Shown piece after piece: positions 1-8,215 of a DNA stretch of 64,000 nt. A program made the position numbers and the translations under genes. Source of the stretch: Bradyrhizobium huanghuaihaiense. Lineage in GTDB: Bacteria; Pseudomonadota; Alphaproteobacteria; Rhizobiales; Xanthobacteraceae. The stretch lies in NCBI RefSeq assembly GCF_007830635.1, contig NZ_VLLA01000013.1, forward strand, positions 124,001 through 188,000, written 5' to 3'. The notes under the pieces were generated by a model. That model saw only the letters and a list, made by a program, of their open reading frames with translations. It made no database searches and was not told the DNA's origin. How positions within the stretch are numbered: the stretch's first letter is position 1; each line of letters begins with the position of its first letter.

Positions 1-1469
1 TACTGGAATGCCACTTCGGCAAAGCTTCTCAGCTTTCGCGAATGCAGGCGTTCGGATTCCTGCTGCTTGAGCCGCTCCAGCGCCTTCAGGCCGATCTCGA
101 GATGCTGGCCGACGCGGCGGCGGTAAAATTCGCTGGCCATGCCCGCGAGCTTGATCTCGCCATGCAGCGGCTTGTCGGAGACGCACAGCAGCGTGCCGTA
201 GGGCACGCGGAAGCGGTAACCGTTGGCGGCGATCGCGGCTGATTCCATGTCGAGCGCCACCGCGCGCGATTGCGACATGCGGCGGATCACCTCAGGGCCG
301 GAGATCTCCCAGTTGCGGTTGTCGACGCTCGCGACGGTCCCCGTGCGCATCAGGCGCTTGAGCTCAAAGCCTTCGAGGCCGGTGACGTCCTCGACCGCGT
401 CCTCAAGCGCGACCTGCATCTCCGCCAGTGCCGGAATCGGGACCCAGAGCGGCAGCTCGCGGTCCAGCACGTGATCCTCGCGCACATAGCCATGGGCCAG
501 CACATAGTCGCCGAGCCGCTGCGTGTTGCGCAGACCCGCGCAATGGCCAAGCATCAGCCAGGCATGCGGGCGCAGCACGGCGACGTGGTCGGTGACGTTG
601 CGCGCATTCGACGGGCCGGTGCCGATGTTGATCAGCGAGATGCCGCGATAGCCGGGTTCGACGAGGTGAAAAGCCGGCATCTGCGGCGTGCGCACGGGCG
701 CGGTCCCCGTTGTCGCGCCGCCGCTCTGCGTGATCACGTTCCCTGGCGCGACGAAGGCTTCGAGGCCGGCTTCGCCCGACTGAAGCCGCTGCTGGCAGAG
801 CTGCGCGAAGGCATCGACATAGAACTGGTAGTTGGTGAAGATCACGAAGTTCTGGAAATGCTCGGGGTCGGTTCCGGTGTAGTGATAGAGCCGGCGCAGC
901 GAGTAGTCGACGCGGGCGGCCCGGAACAGGGACAGCGGCTCGGGCGCGCCCGGCTGCAGCACGAAAGTGCCGTCTGCGATGGCATCGTCCATGGTGGCGA
1001 GGTCAGGCACGTCGAACGCATCGCGCAGCGAGCGCGTGACGGGCGAGTTCTCGCTGGTGGTGATGGCGGCTTCGATGTTGATGTCGCGGCGATAGGCGAA
1101 GTGGATCGGGATCGGCTCGGCCGACTCGCCGATCTCCACGGGCACGCCATGGTTCTGGATCAACAGACCGATCTGCTCGGTCAGATAGGCGCGGAACAGA
1201 TCCGGCCGCGTGACGCTGGTCTCGTGCACACCGGGGCCGGCAACGAAGCCGTAGGACAACCGGGAATCGAGCCGCGCATGTGTTGCGGTGGTGAGGCGTA
1301 CGAAGGGATAGTAGGCCCGCACCCGCGTGGTGACGGCTTCGCCGCCGACATAGGCCTCGAACCGGTCGCGCAGGAATTTTGTGTTGCGCTCGTAGATCTC
1401 TTCGAGCCGGGCGACGGCAAGAGACGCGTCGGAGAAGGATTTGGTGGCGATGGAGGGTGGGGATTGCAT
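1..1469 (-). CDS. amn: AMP nucleosidase
   Basis: Hydrolyses AMP to adenine and ribose 5-phosphate in the cytoplasm, part of purine nucleotide turnover. Reading leftward from an ATG at 1469 gives 489 uninterrupted codons down to the window edge. The N-terminal half matches the Amn-specific domain (for example YYPFVRL and LSYGFVAGPG). The C-terminal half is a nucleoside-phosphorylase fold with GYRGISLINIGTGPSNA, RPHAWLMLGHCAGLRN and the DMESAAIAANGYRFRVPYG segment. E. coli Amn has 484 residues, so the gene is essentially complete: the last readable residues are FAEVAFQ, and the next two bases (TA) may begin the stop codon, whose third base lies outside the window. No clear operon partner is visible. 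Confidence 0.95.
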   Translation of the reverse strand, partial: MQSPPSIATKSFSDASLAVARLEEIYERNTKFLRDRFEAYVGGEAVTTRVRAYYPFVRLTTATHARLDSRLSYGFVAGPGVHETSVTRPDLFRAYLTEQIGLLIQNHGVPVEIGESAEPIPIHFAYRRDINIEAAITTSENSPVTRSLRDAFDVPDLATMDDAIADGTFVLQPGAPEPLSLFRAARVDYSLRRLYHYTGTDPEHFQNFVIFTNYQFYVDAFAQLCQQRLQSGEAGLEAFVAPGNVITQSGGATTGTAPVRTPQMPAFHLVEPGYRGISLINIGTGPSNARNVTDHVAVLRPHAWLMLGHCAGLRNTQRLGDYVLAHGYVREDHVLDRELPLWVPIPALAEMQVALEDAVEDVTGLEGFELKRLMRTGTVASVDNRNWEISGPEVIRRMSQSRAVALDMESAAIAANGYRFRVPYGTLLCVSDKPLHGEIKLAGMASEFYRRRVGQHLEIGLKALERLKQQESERLHSRKLRSFAEVAFQ

Positions 1470-1524
1470 GGTTCGACCGCCGGGCTGCTGTTGCAATCGC
1501 AGTATAGCAAACTGACAGCCAAGT

Positions 1525-1605
1525 CGTCATTGCGAGCGCAGCGAAGCAATCCAGAAATCTGTCCGCGGAGACAGTCTGGATTGCTTCGCTACGCTCGCAA
1601 TGACG
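1525..1605. repeat. Palindromic intergenic repeat, family E
   Basis: Two 31-base arms (1525-1555 and 1575-1605) are near-perfect inverted copies, each carrying CGTCATTGCGAGCG and GAAGCAATCCAGA or their complements, around a loop of about 19 bases. It sits between amn and the hlyD-like gene and would form a long hairpin in RNA from either strand. Repeats of this type are widespread in Bradyrhizobium and Rhodopseudomonas genomes. It may double as a transcription boundary after the secretion operon. Confidence 0.85.
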
Positions 1606-1630
1606 AGGAAAGACGACGCGCTTTCGCGCG

Positions 1631-2962
1631 TCACTTCTCGCGGAACGCCCGCATCAGCTGGTCGTGCAGCGGCTTCATCAGGTAGGACAGCATGGTGCGG
1701 TCGCCGGTCTGGACGAAGGCTTCCACGGGCATGCCGGGGATGATCTTGACGTCACCGAGGCGGGCGATCTCTTCCGGCGGCATTGAGACGCGGATGGTGT
1801 AGTAGCTCTGGCCGGTGCGCTGCTCGGTGGTGACGTCGGGCGAGACGCGGCTGACGACGCCGTTGAGCTCGGGCGTGGTGCGCTGGTTGAAGGCGGACAG
1901 GCGCAGCAGCGTCTTCTGGCCGATCTGGAGCTTGTCGATATCGACCGGATTGACCTTGGCCTCGACCTGGAGGTCGTCGGCCTGCGGCACGATCAGCATC
2001 AATGTGTCGCCGGCGGTGACGACGCCGCCGACGGTGTGCACCGTCGATTGCAGCACCATGCCGTCCTGCGGCGCGCGGATGTCGACGCGGCGAAGCTGGT
2101 CCTCGGCGGCGACCTTGCGCTCGATCAGCTCGCCGATCTTGTCGTTGGTCTCGCGCAGATCCTTGGAGACCTCGCTGACCATGTCCTTGTCGACCTGGAT
2201 GATCTGGAGCTCGGTCTCGGTGATCTTGCCCTTGGCCTGCGCGCGCGAGGCGATGTATTGCGCGCGCTCGCCGTTGAGGCGGGCACTGTCGCGCTCGAGC
2301 TGGGTCAGTCGCGAGATCTGCACCAGACGCTTGTCGTAGAGATCGCGGACGCCGGTGAGCTCGTTCTGGACCAGCGCGATCTCCTTGTCCTTGGCCGTCT
2401 CCTGCGCGGACAGGCCCTCGATTTCCTCGTTGAGCTGCAGGACGCGCTCGCGGAGCTGCGCCTTCTGGCCGGCGCGGCCGTTGACGCGGACCTCGAACAG
2501 CTTGGTCTCGGCGGAGATCAGTGCCTTGACGTCGGGGTCGTTGCCGCGATCGAGCAGGGATTGCGGAAACTCGATCTTGTCCAGACCGCGCTGCTCGGCC
2601 TGGAGCCGGGCGGTGCGCGCCTGCGCGGCGTCGAGATTCTTGGTGACGATGGAGAGGTTCGCCCTGGTCACGGTGTCGTCGAGCCGCACCACGATGTCGC
2701 CGGCCTTGACCACGTCGCCATCGCGTGCGCGCAGCTCGCCGACCACGCCGCCGGTCGGGTGCTGCACCTTCTTGACGTTGGATTCGACCACGATCTGGCC
2801 CGGCGCGATCAGCGCGCCCGAGATCAGCACCGTCGATGCCCAGCCGCCGAGGCCGACGACGAGGACCAGCACGATGCCAAGGCCGAGCATCAGGTGAAAC
2901 GTGATGGAATCACGCACGGTCTTCTTGGCGGGCTTCGCACCGCCGATCGCCACCGTGCTCAT
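1631..2962 (-). CDS. HlyD-family type I secretion periplasmic adaptor
   Basis: 443-residue membrane fusion protein that bridges an inner-membrane ABC exporter to a TolC-like outer membrane channel. It has a cytoplasmic N-terminus, one membrane helix at about residues 25-50 (LGLGIVLVLVVGLGGW), a lipoyl/barrel-sandwich half-motif (VQHPTGGVVGELRARDGDVV) near residues 66-85, a long coiled-coil region (about 100-280), and the second half-motif (RRVDIRAPQDGMVLQ) followed by a beta-barrel domain. This is the standard HlyD/PrtE order and length. Its ATG overlaps the stop of the upstream ABC gene by 4 bases (ATGA), so the two are translationally coupled. No TolC homologue lies in the window. The best local cargo candidate is the giant protein at 17867-25537. 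Confidence 0.94.
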   Translation of the reverse strand: MSTVAIGGAKPAKKTVRDSITFHLMLGLGIVLVLVVGLGGWASTVLISGALIAPGQIVVESNVKKVQHPTGGVVGELRARDGDVVKAGDIVVRLDDTVTRANLSIVTKNLDAAQARTARLQAEQRGLDKIEFPQSLLDRGNDPDVKALISAETKLFEVRVNGRAGQKAQLRERVLQLNEEIEGLSAQETAKDKEIALVQNELTGVRDLYDKRLVQISRLTQLERDSARLNGERAQYIASRAQAKGKITETELQIIQVDKDMVSEVSKDLRETNDKIGELIERKVAAEDQLRRVDIRAPQDGMVLQSTVHTVGGVVTAGDTLMLIVPQADDLQVEAKVNPVDIDKLQIGQKTLLRLSAFNQRTTPELNGVVSRVSPDVTTEQRTGQSYYTIRVSMPPEEIARLGDVKIIPGMPVEAFVQTGDRTMLSYLMKPLHDQLMRAFREK

Positions 2963-4707
2963 GATTTGGCCACTCCGCCTTCACTGACGACCTTGATCGG
3001 TGCCGGCGGCGTCACCCGCGGCTGGAGCACCTGGGCGAGCACCTGCTCCTTCGGGCCGAAGGCCTGCATGCGACCATCGCGCAGCACCAGGATCTGGTCG
3101 ACCGCCTCGACGCCGATGGGGCGATGCGCCACCACGATGACGATGGCGCCGCGCTCGCGCGCCGAGCGGATGGCGCGGGTCAGCGCCTCGTCGCCTTCGG
3201 TATCGAGGTTGGAATTGGGCTCGTCGAGCACGATCAGGAACGGGCTGCCGTAGAGCGCGCGCGCCAGCGCCACGCGCTGCGCCTGGCCTGCGGAGAGCGC
3301 TGTGCCCTGCTCGCCGACCTGGGTGTTGTAGCCCTCGCGCATCTTGATGATCATCTCGTGCACGCCGGCCTCCTTCGCCGCGGCGATGATGCCGTCGGAG
3401 GTGGCCTCGGGATCGAACCGGCTGATGTTCTGCGCGATGGTGCCGCCGAACAGTTCGACGTCCTGCGGCAGATAGCCGATGTGGCGGCCGAGCACGTCGC
3501 TTGACCATTGGTCGAGCGCCGCGCCGTCGAGCCGCACCTTGCCGCGCACCGGCTGCCAGACGCCGACGAGCGCGCGGATCAGCGAGGATTTGCCGGAGCC
3601 GCTCGGCCCGATCACGCCGAGACCGTTGCCGGCGGCGAGCGCGAAGCTGACGTCCTGCACGATGAGGCGCTGGTCGCCCGGCGGCACCATGGCGACGCCC
3701 TCGACCGAGAGGCGGCTGGTCGGCGCCTGCAACTGGGTCGGCATCGTCTGCGCCGGCATCTGCTCCAGAAGGCGCGTGAGGCGCTGCCAGCTCTGTCGGG
3801 CCGCGACAAAGGACTTCCAGTGCGCGATGGCGAGATCGACCGGCGCCAGCGCGCGGGCGGAGAGGATCGAGCCGGCGATGATGATGCCCGCGGTCGCCTC
3901 CTGGTGGATGACGAGATAGGCGCCGACGGCGAGCACCGCCGATTGCAGCATCATGCGCAGCACTTTCGCGACCGCCCCTAAGCCGCCGGCGACGTCGCTC
4001 GCACGCTGATTGCCGGCGAGATATTTTTCGTTGGCCTCGCTCCAGCGCTGGTTCATCCGGCCGGTCATGCCCATCGCCACCATCACCTCGGCGTTGCGGC
4101 GGCTGGACTGGGCGAGATCGTTACGCTGCGCGGCAAGGCCCATCGCCTCTTTCGCCGGCTGGCGGGACATGAATTCGGTGACCAGCGTCAGGCCCACCAG
4201 GATGATGGCGCCGACCAGAGCGGTCACCCCGATCAGGACGTGGAAGGCGAAGCAGATGGCGAGGTAGAGCGGCAGCCAGGGCAGGTCGAAGAACGCGCTC
4301 GGGCCCATGCCGCCGAGGAAGGAGCGAACATTGTCGAGGTCGCGCAGCGGCTGCAGGCCCTCATTGCGGCTCCCGACCAGAAGCGGCAGGCGCACGATGG
4401 TGTCGAACACGCGCTTGTTGAGGGCATCATCGAGCGAGGTTCCGATCCGCCCCAGGATCCGGTTGCGGATCATGTCGAGCACGCCCTGCGCCATGTAGAG
4501 GAAGCTGGCGAGGATGATGAGGCCGACCAGCGTTGGAACGCTGCGGCTCGGCAGCACCCGGTCGTAGACCTCCAGCATGAAGATCGACCCGGTCAGATAG
4601 AGCAGGTTGATCACGCAGCTCATCAGGCCGACGCCGACGAACGCAGTGCGACAGGCGCGCAGCGCGTTAGCAAGCTCTGAACGGCGAACGCCGGGTACGG
4701 CTGCCAT
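2959..4707 (-). CDS. Type I secretion ABC transporter (PrtD-like permease/ATPase)
   Basis: 582-residue half-transporter that powers one-step export of proteins with a C-terminal signal. The N-terminal half holds the ABC transmembrane domain. The C-terminal half has Walker A GPSGSGKSS (about residue 365), the Q-loop segment IGYLPQDVELF, signature LSAGQAQRVALARAL and Walker B FLIVLDEPNSNLD, then the H-loop VAHRP. Length and lack of an N-terminal C39 peptidase or C39-like domain place it with PrtD/AprD exporters rather than with HlyB or LapB. First gene of a two-gene operon with the HlyD adaptor, which it overlaps by 4 bases. The ribosome binding site is weak. Confidence 0.94.
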   Translation of the reverse strand: MAAVPGVRRSELANALRACRTAFVGVGLMSCVINLLYLTGSIFMLEVYDRVLPSRSVPTLVGLIILASFLYMAQGVLDMIRNRILGRIGTSLDDALNKRVFDTIVRLPLLVGSRNEGLQPLRDLDNVRSFLGGMGPSAFFDLPWLPLYLAICFAFHVLIGVTALVGAIILVGLTLVTEFMSRQPAKEAMGLAAQRNDLAQSSRRNAEVMVAMGMTGRMNQRWSEANEKYLAGNQRASDVAGGLGAVAKVLRMMLQSAVLAVGAYLVIHQEATAGIIIAGSILSARALAPVDLAIAHWKSFVAARQSWQRLTRLLEQMPAQTMPTQLQAPTSRLSVEGVAMVPPGDQRLIVQDVSFALAAGNGLGVIGPSGSGKSSLIRALVGVWQPVRGKVRLDGAALDQWSSDVLGRHIGYLPQDVELFGGTIAQNISRFDPEATSDGIIAAAKEAGVHEMIIKMREGYNTQVGEQGTALSAGQAQRVALARALYGSPFLIVLDEPNSNLDTEGDEALTRAIRSARERGAIVIVVAHRPIGVEAVDQILVLRDGRMQAFGPKEQVLAQVLQPRVTPPAPIKVVSEGGVAKS

Positions 4708-4786
4708 CAGTCTGATCTCTTTCGGGTATGGGGCAAGGCCCCTGATTTCAAAGGCAATTTCAGGAGTAATTGACCTGGATTAACAT

Positions 4787-4900
4787 CGCGTTCTCGCCCC
4801 TTCGTCAACGCGGTTGATCAATCCAACCCCTGGTGGCCACATCTACTACCCCTGATGGCCCCGCGCGCAAGCCCGGATTCTCACAGGCTTGCGGCTTTTT
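4787..4900 (+). terminator. Orphan plus-strand intrinsic terminator, with an upstream hairpin
   Basis: CGCAAGCC (4866-4873) pairs with GGCTTGCG (4886-4893) across a 12-base loop and is followed directly by GCTTTTT (to 4900), the form of a rho-independent terminator reading rightward. A second stem, CGCGTT/AACGCG, lies at 4787-4812. All annotated genes on both sides run leftward, so the terminator has no obvious rightward gene to end. A short untranslated RNA is one explanation; chance is another. Confidence 0.45.
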
Positions 4901-4955
4901 CTTGCGGACCTGACGCCTTTCCCAAGACGGGGAGGCGCCAGGTTGACTTGCGGCG

Positions 4956-5225
4956 CTAGAGCCGCCCGCCGCCGCGCACCAGGCGGACAACCAGCAGCAG
5001 GATGATGGCGCCGATCGCGGAATAGATGATCTCCGAGACCAGCCCGACGCCAAGATGGATGCCGAGCTTCGGGAACAGGAAGCTGGCGACGAAGGCGCCG
5101 GCGATGCCGATCACGATGTCGCCGATGATGCCGAACCCGGCTCCCCGGACCACCTTGCCCGCAAGCCAGCCGGCGACCAGGCCGACGAACAGGATGACGA
5201 TGAGGCTTTGGCCAGAAATGTACAT
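4956..5225 (-). CDS. GlsB/YeaQ/YmgE family stress-response membrane protein
   Basis: 89-residue integral membrane protein with three hydrophobic helices and the family pattern of glycine-rich turns (VGLVAGWLAGKVVRGAGFG, then GIIGDIVIGIAGAFVASFL). The family is known as transglycosylase-associated or stress-induced; its molecular role is unclear. The ATG at 5225 was chosen over an upstream in-frame start at 5342 because GGAGAGGG lies a suitable distance ahead of it and because the family starts at this point. It is a single gene, separated from the secretion operon by about 250 bases. Confidence 0.9.
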   Translation of the reverse strand: MYISGQSLIVILFVGLVAGWLAGKVVRGAGFGIIGDIVIGIAGAFVASFLFPKLGIHLGVGLVSEIIYSAIGAIILLLVVRLVRGGGRL

Positions 5226-5634
5226 AAGTTGAAGTCCCTCTCCGTGAACGGGCGCATGGAACCGGAACCGGGATGAATGGGGTCTGAATGGGTTCCGCGC
5301 AGGGACGCCTCGACAAAAAATGTCGAAAACAACCCCATGCACAGTAGAGACGGCCTTGCCATCGGCGCGCGGCGAACTGTGACAAGTCGATGTTGTCGTA
5401 GAGGAATTTTGATGAAGCGCGCGAACTGCTCTTAACCTCTACCCGCCTGCGGGGAGAGGTCGGATTGCATCGAAGATGCAATCCGGGTGAGGGGGTACAG
5501 GTCCCTCGACGATCTCCCGTGTGGAGAGAGGCCCCTCACCCCAACCCTCTCAGCGCGAGCGAAGCTCGTCGCGCCCCGCAAGAACGGGGCGAGGGAGCGC
5601 AGCGGCGCACGTGGCCAAACTCCGGCCTAAAGCG
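5226..5634. other. Intergenic region without a gene
   Basis: Leader of the GlsB-type gene on the right-to-left strand plus a family A palindromic repeat (5435-5598). No credible coding sequence on either strand: the ORFs that cross it have no family signature and depend on the repeat. Confidence 0.7.
5435..5598. repeat. Palindromic intergenic repeat, family A (copy 1)
   Basis: Begins with the short stem of CCGCCTGCGGGGAGAGG type and ends with its complement-like arm CCCCTCACCCCAACCCTCTC, with GGTGAGGGGG and GAGGCCCCTCACC as the inner pairing. The same architecture recurs at 10237-10358, 10423-10543, 11549-11707 and 56342-56482, always between genes and always near peptide ABC transporter genes in this window. 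Confidence 0.8.
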
Positions 5635-6609
5635 CTAGGTCGCCACCACCGGCTCCGCCAGCACGCACCGCGCGGCCCGGCCCGGTCCGACCTCGACATT
5701 CGCAGGCAATTGCTCGAGGCAACGCGGCTGCGCCACGGCGCAGCGGGGGGCGAAGGAGCAATTGTGGGGCTTCTCGGCCAGCGATGGCGGCGTGCCGGGG
5801 ATGGTCTCGAGCCGCTGCCCCCGTCTCGCGCCATGAATGGTCGAGGCGAGCAGGCCCTTGGCATAGGGATGCACGGGGGTGCGGACGATGTCACGCAAGG
5901 CCCCCTGCTCGACGATCTGGCCGGCATACATCACCGCGACGCGGTCGCAGATCTCGATCGCAACACCGATATCGTGGGTGACGAAGATGACGGACATGCC
6001 GAACTCGCGCTGCAGCTCGCGCAGCAGCAGCAGGATCTGGATCTGCACGGTGGCATCGAGCGCCGTGGTCGGCTCGTCCGCGAGCAGGATCTTGGGACGG
6101 CACGCGAGCGCGAGTGCGATCATCGCACGCTGGCGCATGCCGCCGGACATCTCGTGCGGATAGGCATCGAGCCGTCGCTTTGCCGAGGGAATGCGCACGA
6201 CCTCTAACATCTCCAGCGCTCTCGCGCGTCCCTCCGCGTAAGACTTGCCTTCGTGGCGCACGACGCTTTCGGCAATCTGCGCGCCGATGGTGTAGACCGG
6301 ATCGAGCGCCAGCGCGGGCTCCTGGAAGATCATGGAGACGGTCTGGCCACGGAACGACGACAGCTGCTCGTCATTCATGGCGAGCACGTCGCGTCCCATG
6401 ACGTTGACCGTGCCCGAAATCTGCGTGCGCTTCTTCGGCAACAGCCGCATCAGCGCACGCAGCGTCACGCTCTTGCCCGAACCGGATTCGCCGAGCAGGC
6501 CCAGCACCTCGCCGTCGCCGAGCGACAGGCTGAGATCATTCACGGCATAGACCGTGCGCTCGCCGGTGAAGCGGATGTTGAGGCCTGAGATCTCGACGAG
6601 CTTGGTCAT
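5635..6609 (-). CDS. Peptide-type ABC importer ATPase (DppD/OppD-like)
   Basis: 324-residue cytoplasmic ATPase, one of the pair that drives the importer encoded upstream. Walker A GESGSGKS at residues 40-47, signature MSGGMRQRAMIALAL, Walker B ILLADEPTTALD, and the C-terminal oligopeptide/dipeptide extension with its cysteines (NCSFAPRCAVAQPRC), which in this family can hold an iron-sulfur cluster. Last gene of the operon: its ATG overlaps the amidase stop by 4 bases. Unusually, it is separated from its partner ATPase (8212-9273) by the amidase and AtzG-like genes, which argues that import and hydrolysis are expressed together. Confidence 0.95.
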   Translation of the reverse strand: MTKLVEISGLNIRFTGERTVYAVNDLSLSLGDGEVLGLLGESGSGKSVTLRALMRLLPKKRTQISGTVNVMGRDVLAMNDEQLSSFRGQTVSMIFQEPALALDPVYTIGAQIAESVVRHEGKSYAEGRARALEMLEVVRIPSAKRRLDAYPHEMSGGMRQRAMIALALACRPKILLADEPTTALDATVQIQILLLLRELQREFGMSVIFVTHDIGVAIEICDRVAVMYAGQIVEQGALRDIVRTPVHPYAKGLLASTIHGARRGQRLETIPGTPPSLAEKPHNCSFAPRCAVAQPRCLEQLPANVEVGPGRAARCVLAEPVVAT

Positions 6610-8021
6610 GACGGCAGCTTGGGTATCCGGTCGTGATAGTCGGTGACGCGCTGGAAGGCGGCGCCGATGGTGAGCAGGGTCGCTTCATCGAAGGAACGGC
6701 CGATCAGCTGCATGCCGACCGGCAGGCCGCTTTTGGTGAAGCCCGAGGGCACGGTCAGCGACGGCAGGCCCAAAAAGTTCACCGGGCGGGTGAACAGCGT
6801 CAGCCGCTGCACCATGGCCGGCGCGTTCGGTCCGCCACCGACGTCGCTCTCCTCGATCGTCGGCGCCGGCACCGGGGACGCCGGTGCGATCACGGCGTCG
6901 ATGCCCGCGGTCGCCGCATTGTGCGCGGCAAGCGCCGGGCCACGCCAGCGCATCGCCTCGAGATAAGTGATGGCGGGAACGGTGAGCCCGTTCTGGAGCC
7001 GCATCAGGACCTGCGCGCCATAATCCTGCGGACGCTCGATCATCCAGCGCTTGTGGAAGGCGGCGGCTTCCGCGGCGAGCACGAGCTGGCTGGCCGAGGA
7101 CAATTGCCGCTGGTCGGGCAGCTCCACCTTGACGATGTCGGCACCTTCGCGCTTGAGCACCGCGATGGTCTCGTCGAGCACGCGCGCGACCTCGCTGTCG
7201 AGATCGTCGACGTAGAACGACGCGGGGACTCCGATCTTGAGTCCCTTCAGCGAGCCTTTCGTCGCGGCGACATAATCCGACAGCGGCTCGTGGCTGCAGG
7301 TCGGATCCTCGGGATCAGGGCCGGCCATCAAGGCCAGCAGCAGCGCGCAATCCTCGGCGGTCCGGGCGAGCGGGCCGACGGTGTCGAGCGATTGCGACAG
7401 CGGCATTGCACCGGCGCGGCTGACGCGGCTCCAGGTGGTTTTCAAACCCGTCACGCCGCAGAAATGCGCGGGCATGCGGATCGAGCCGCCGGTGTCGGAG
7501 CCGAGCGCCGCATAGGTCAGGCGCGCGGCGACCGCCGAGCCCGAGCCCGACGACGAGCCGCCGGTGATATGCGCGACGTTCCAGGGATTGCGCACCGGTC
7601 CGTAATGGGCGTTGTGCCCGGTCGGACCATAGGCGAACTCAGCAAGATGCAGCGTGCCGAGGCGGACCTGGCCGGCGTCCTTCAGCCGCTGCAGGGCGGT
7701 GGACGTCGTGGTCGCGACGAAGTCGCGACGGATCAGCGAGCCGCAGGTCGCGACGTGGCCGGCGTCGTAATACATGTCCTTGTGCGCGAGAGGCACGCCG
7801 TGCAGCGGACCGCGGCCATTGCCCTTGGCGAGCTCGGCATCGGCGGCCTCGGCCGCCTTCAGCGCGGCTTCCGCTTCGATCGACATGAAGGCGTTGAGAT
7901 GCGGCTGCCACTGCGCGATGCGGTGCAGCATCGCGCGCGTCACCTCATGCGAGGACAGCTGCTTCATCGCGATCGCATGTGCGACCTCGGTGAGCGTCAT
8001 CAAGGCAGGTTCAAGGCTCAT
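6606..8021 (-). CDS. Amidase-signature hydrolase, AtzE/GatA-like
   Basis: 471-residue amidase-signature enzyme that hydrolyses a carbon-nitrogen amide bond through a Ser-cisSer-Lys triad. Lys is in VPLAHKDMYY, the cis-Ser in the glycine/serine-rich ITGGSSSGSGSAVAARL segment, and the nucleophile in ALGSDTGGSIRMPAHFCG. Length and order match AtzE, GatA and related enzymes. Sandwiched, with 4-base overlaps on both sides, between a 65-residue AtzG-like gene and an importer ATPase. In AtzE/AtzG of the cyanuric acid pathway, the small AtzG (GatC-like) is required to form the active heterocomplex, so the pair here is probably a complex too. The substrate is unknown: a short amide or ureido compound is an inference from the transporter context. 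Without the context it could equally be an indole acetamide or nicotinamide-type amidase. Confidence 0.9.
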   Translation of the reverse strand: MSLEPALMTLTEVAHAIAMKQLSSHEVTRAMLHRIAQWQPHLNAFMSIEAEAALKAAEAADAELAKGNGRGPLHGVPLAHKDMYYDAGHVATCGSLIRRDFVATTTSTALQRLKDAGQVRLGTLHLAEFAYGPTGHNAHYGPVRNPWNVAHITGGSSSGSGSAVAARLTYAALGSDTGGSIRMPAHFCGVTGLKTTWSRVSRAGAMPLSQSLDTVGPLARTAEDCALLLALMAGPDPEDPTCSHEPLSDYVAATKGSLKGLKIGVPASFYVDDLDSEVARVLDETIAVLKREGADIVKVELPDQRQLSSASQLVLAAEAAAFHKRWMIERPQDYGAQVLMRLQNGLTVPAITYLEAMRWRGPALAAHNAATAGIDAVIAPASPVPAPTIEESDVGGGPNAPAMVQRLTLFTRPVNFLGLPSLTVPSGFTKSGLPVGMQLIGRSFDEATLLTIGAAFQRVTDYHDRIPKLPS

Positions 8022-8215
8022 TTCGACACCTTCTGCGTCTGCGCCACCACGTAGGACGCGGGCTCGAGGTCGAAGGGCAGCGTGCCGGCGATCGCGGCAA
8101 AGCCCTCGAATGCGGGCCCGATGGCGTTGGAGATTCGCGTTGCGATCTCATCGTCCACGGGAATGCCCGAGACTTGCGCGATCGGCTTGATCTCTTTTGG
8201 TGTCGGTCTTGTCAT
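8018..8215 (-). CDS. AtzG-like small subunit (DUF4089 type)
   Basis: 65-residue soluble protein with the GatC/AtzG pattern: GIPVDDEIATRISNAI, then an amphipathic helix, then LPFDLEPASYVV, comparable to the FPL...EPAPVF ending of DUF4089/AtzG proteins. AtzG itself has 68 residues and wraps around AtzE. Gene overlaps both neighbours by 4 bases (ATPase upstream, amidase downstream), so stoichiometric synthesis with the amidase is likely. The match is to a divergent, short family, so the call rests partly on context. Confidence 0.75.
   Translation of the reverse strand: MTRPTPKEIKPIAQVSGIPVDDEIATRISNAIGPAFEGFAAIAGTLPFDLEPASYVVAQTQKVSK

Noticed and set aside
4770..4783. Possible FNR/FixK box TTGACCTGGATTAA upstream of the type I secretion operon
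   Set aside because: Both half-sites carry a mismatch at a conserved base (TTGAC and ATTAA), unlike the perfect box before irr.
5226..5300. General stress (EcfG) promoter before the GlsB-type gene
   Set aside because: GGAAC motifs are present, but none has CGTT at the required spacing on the correct strand.
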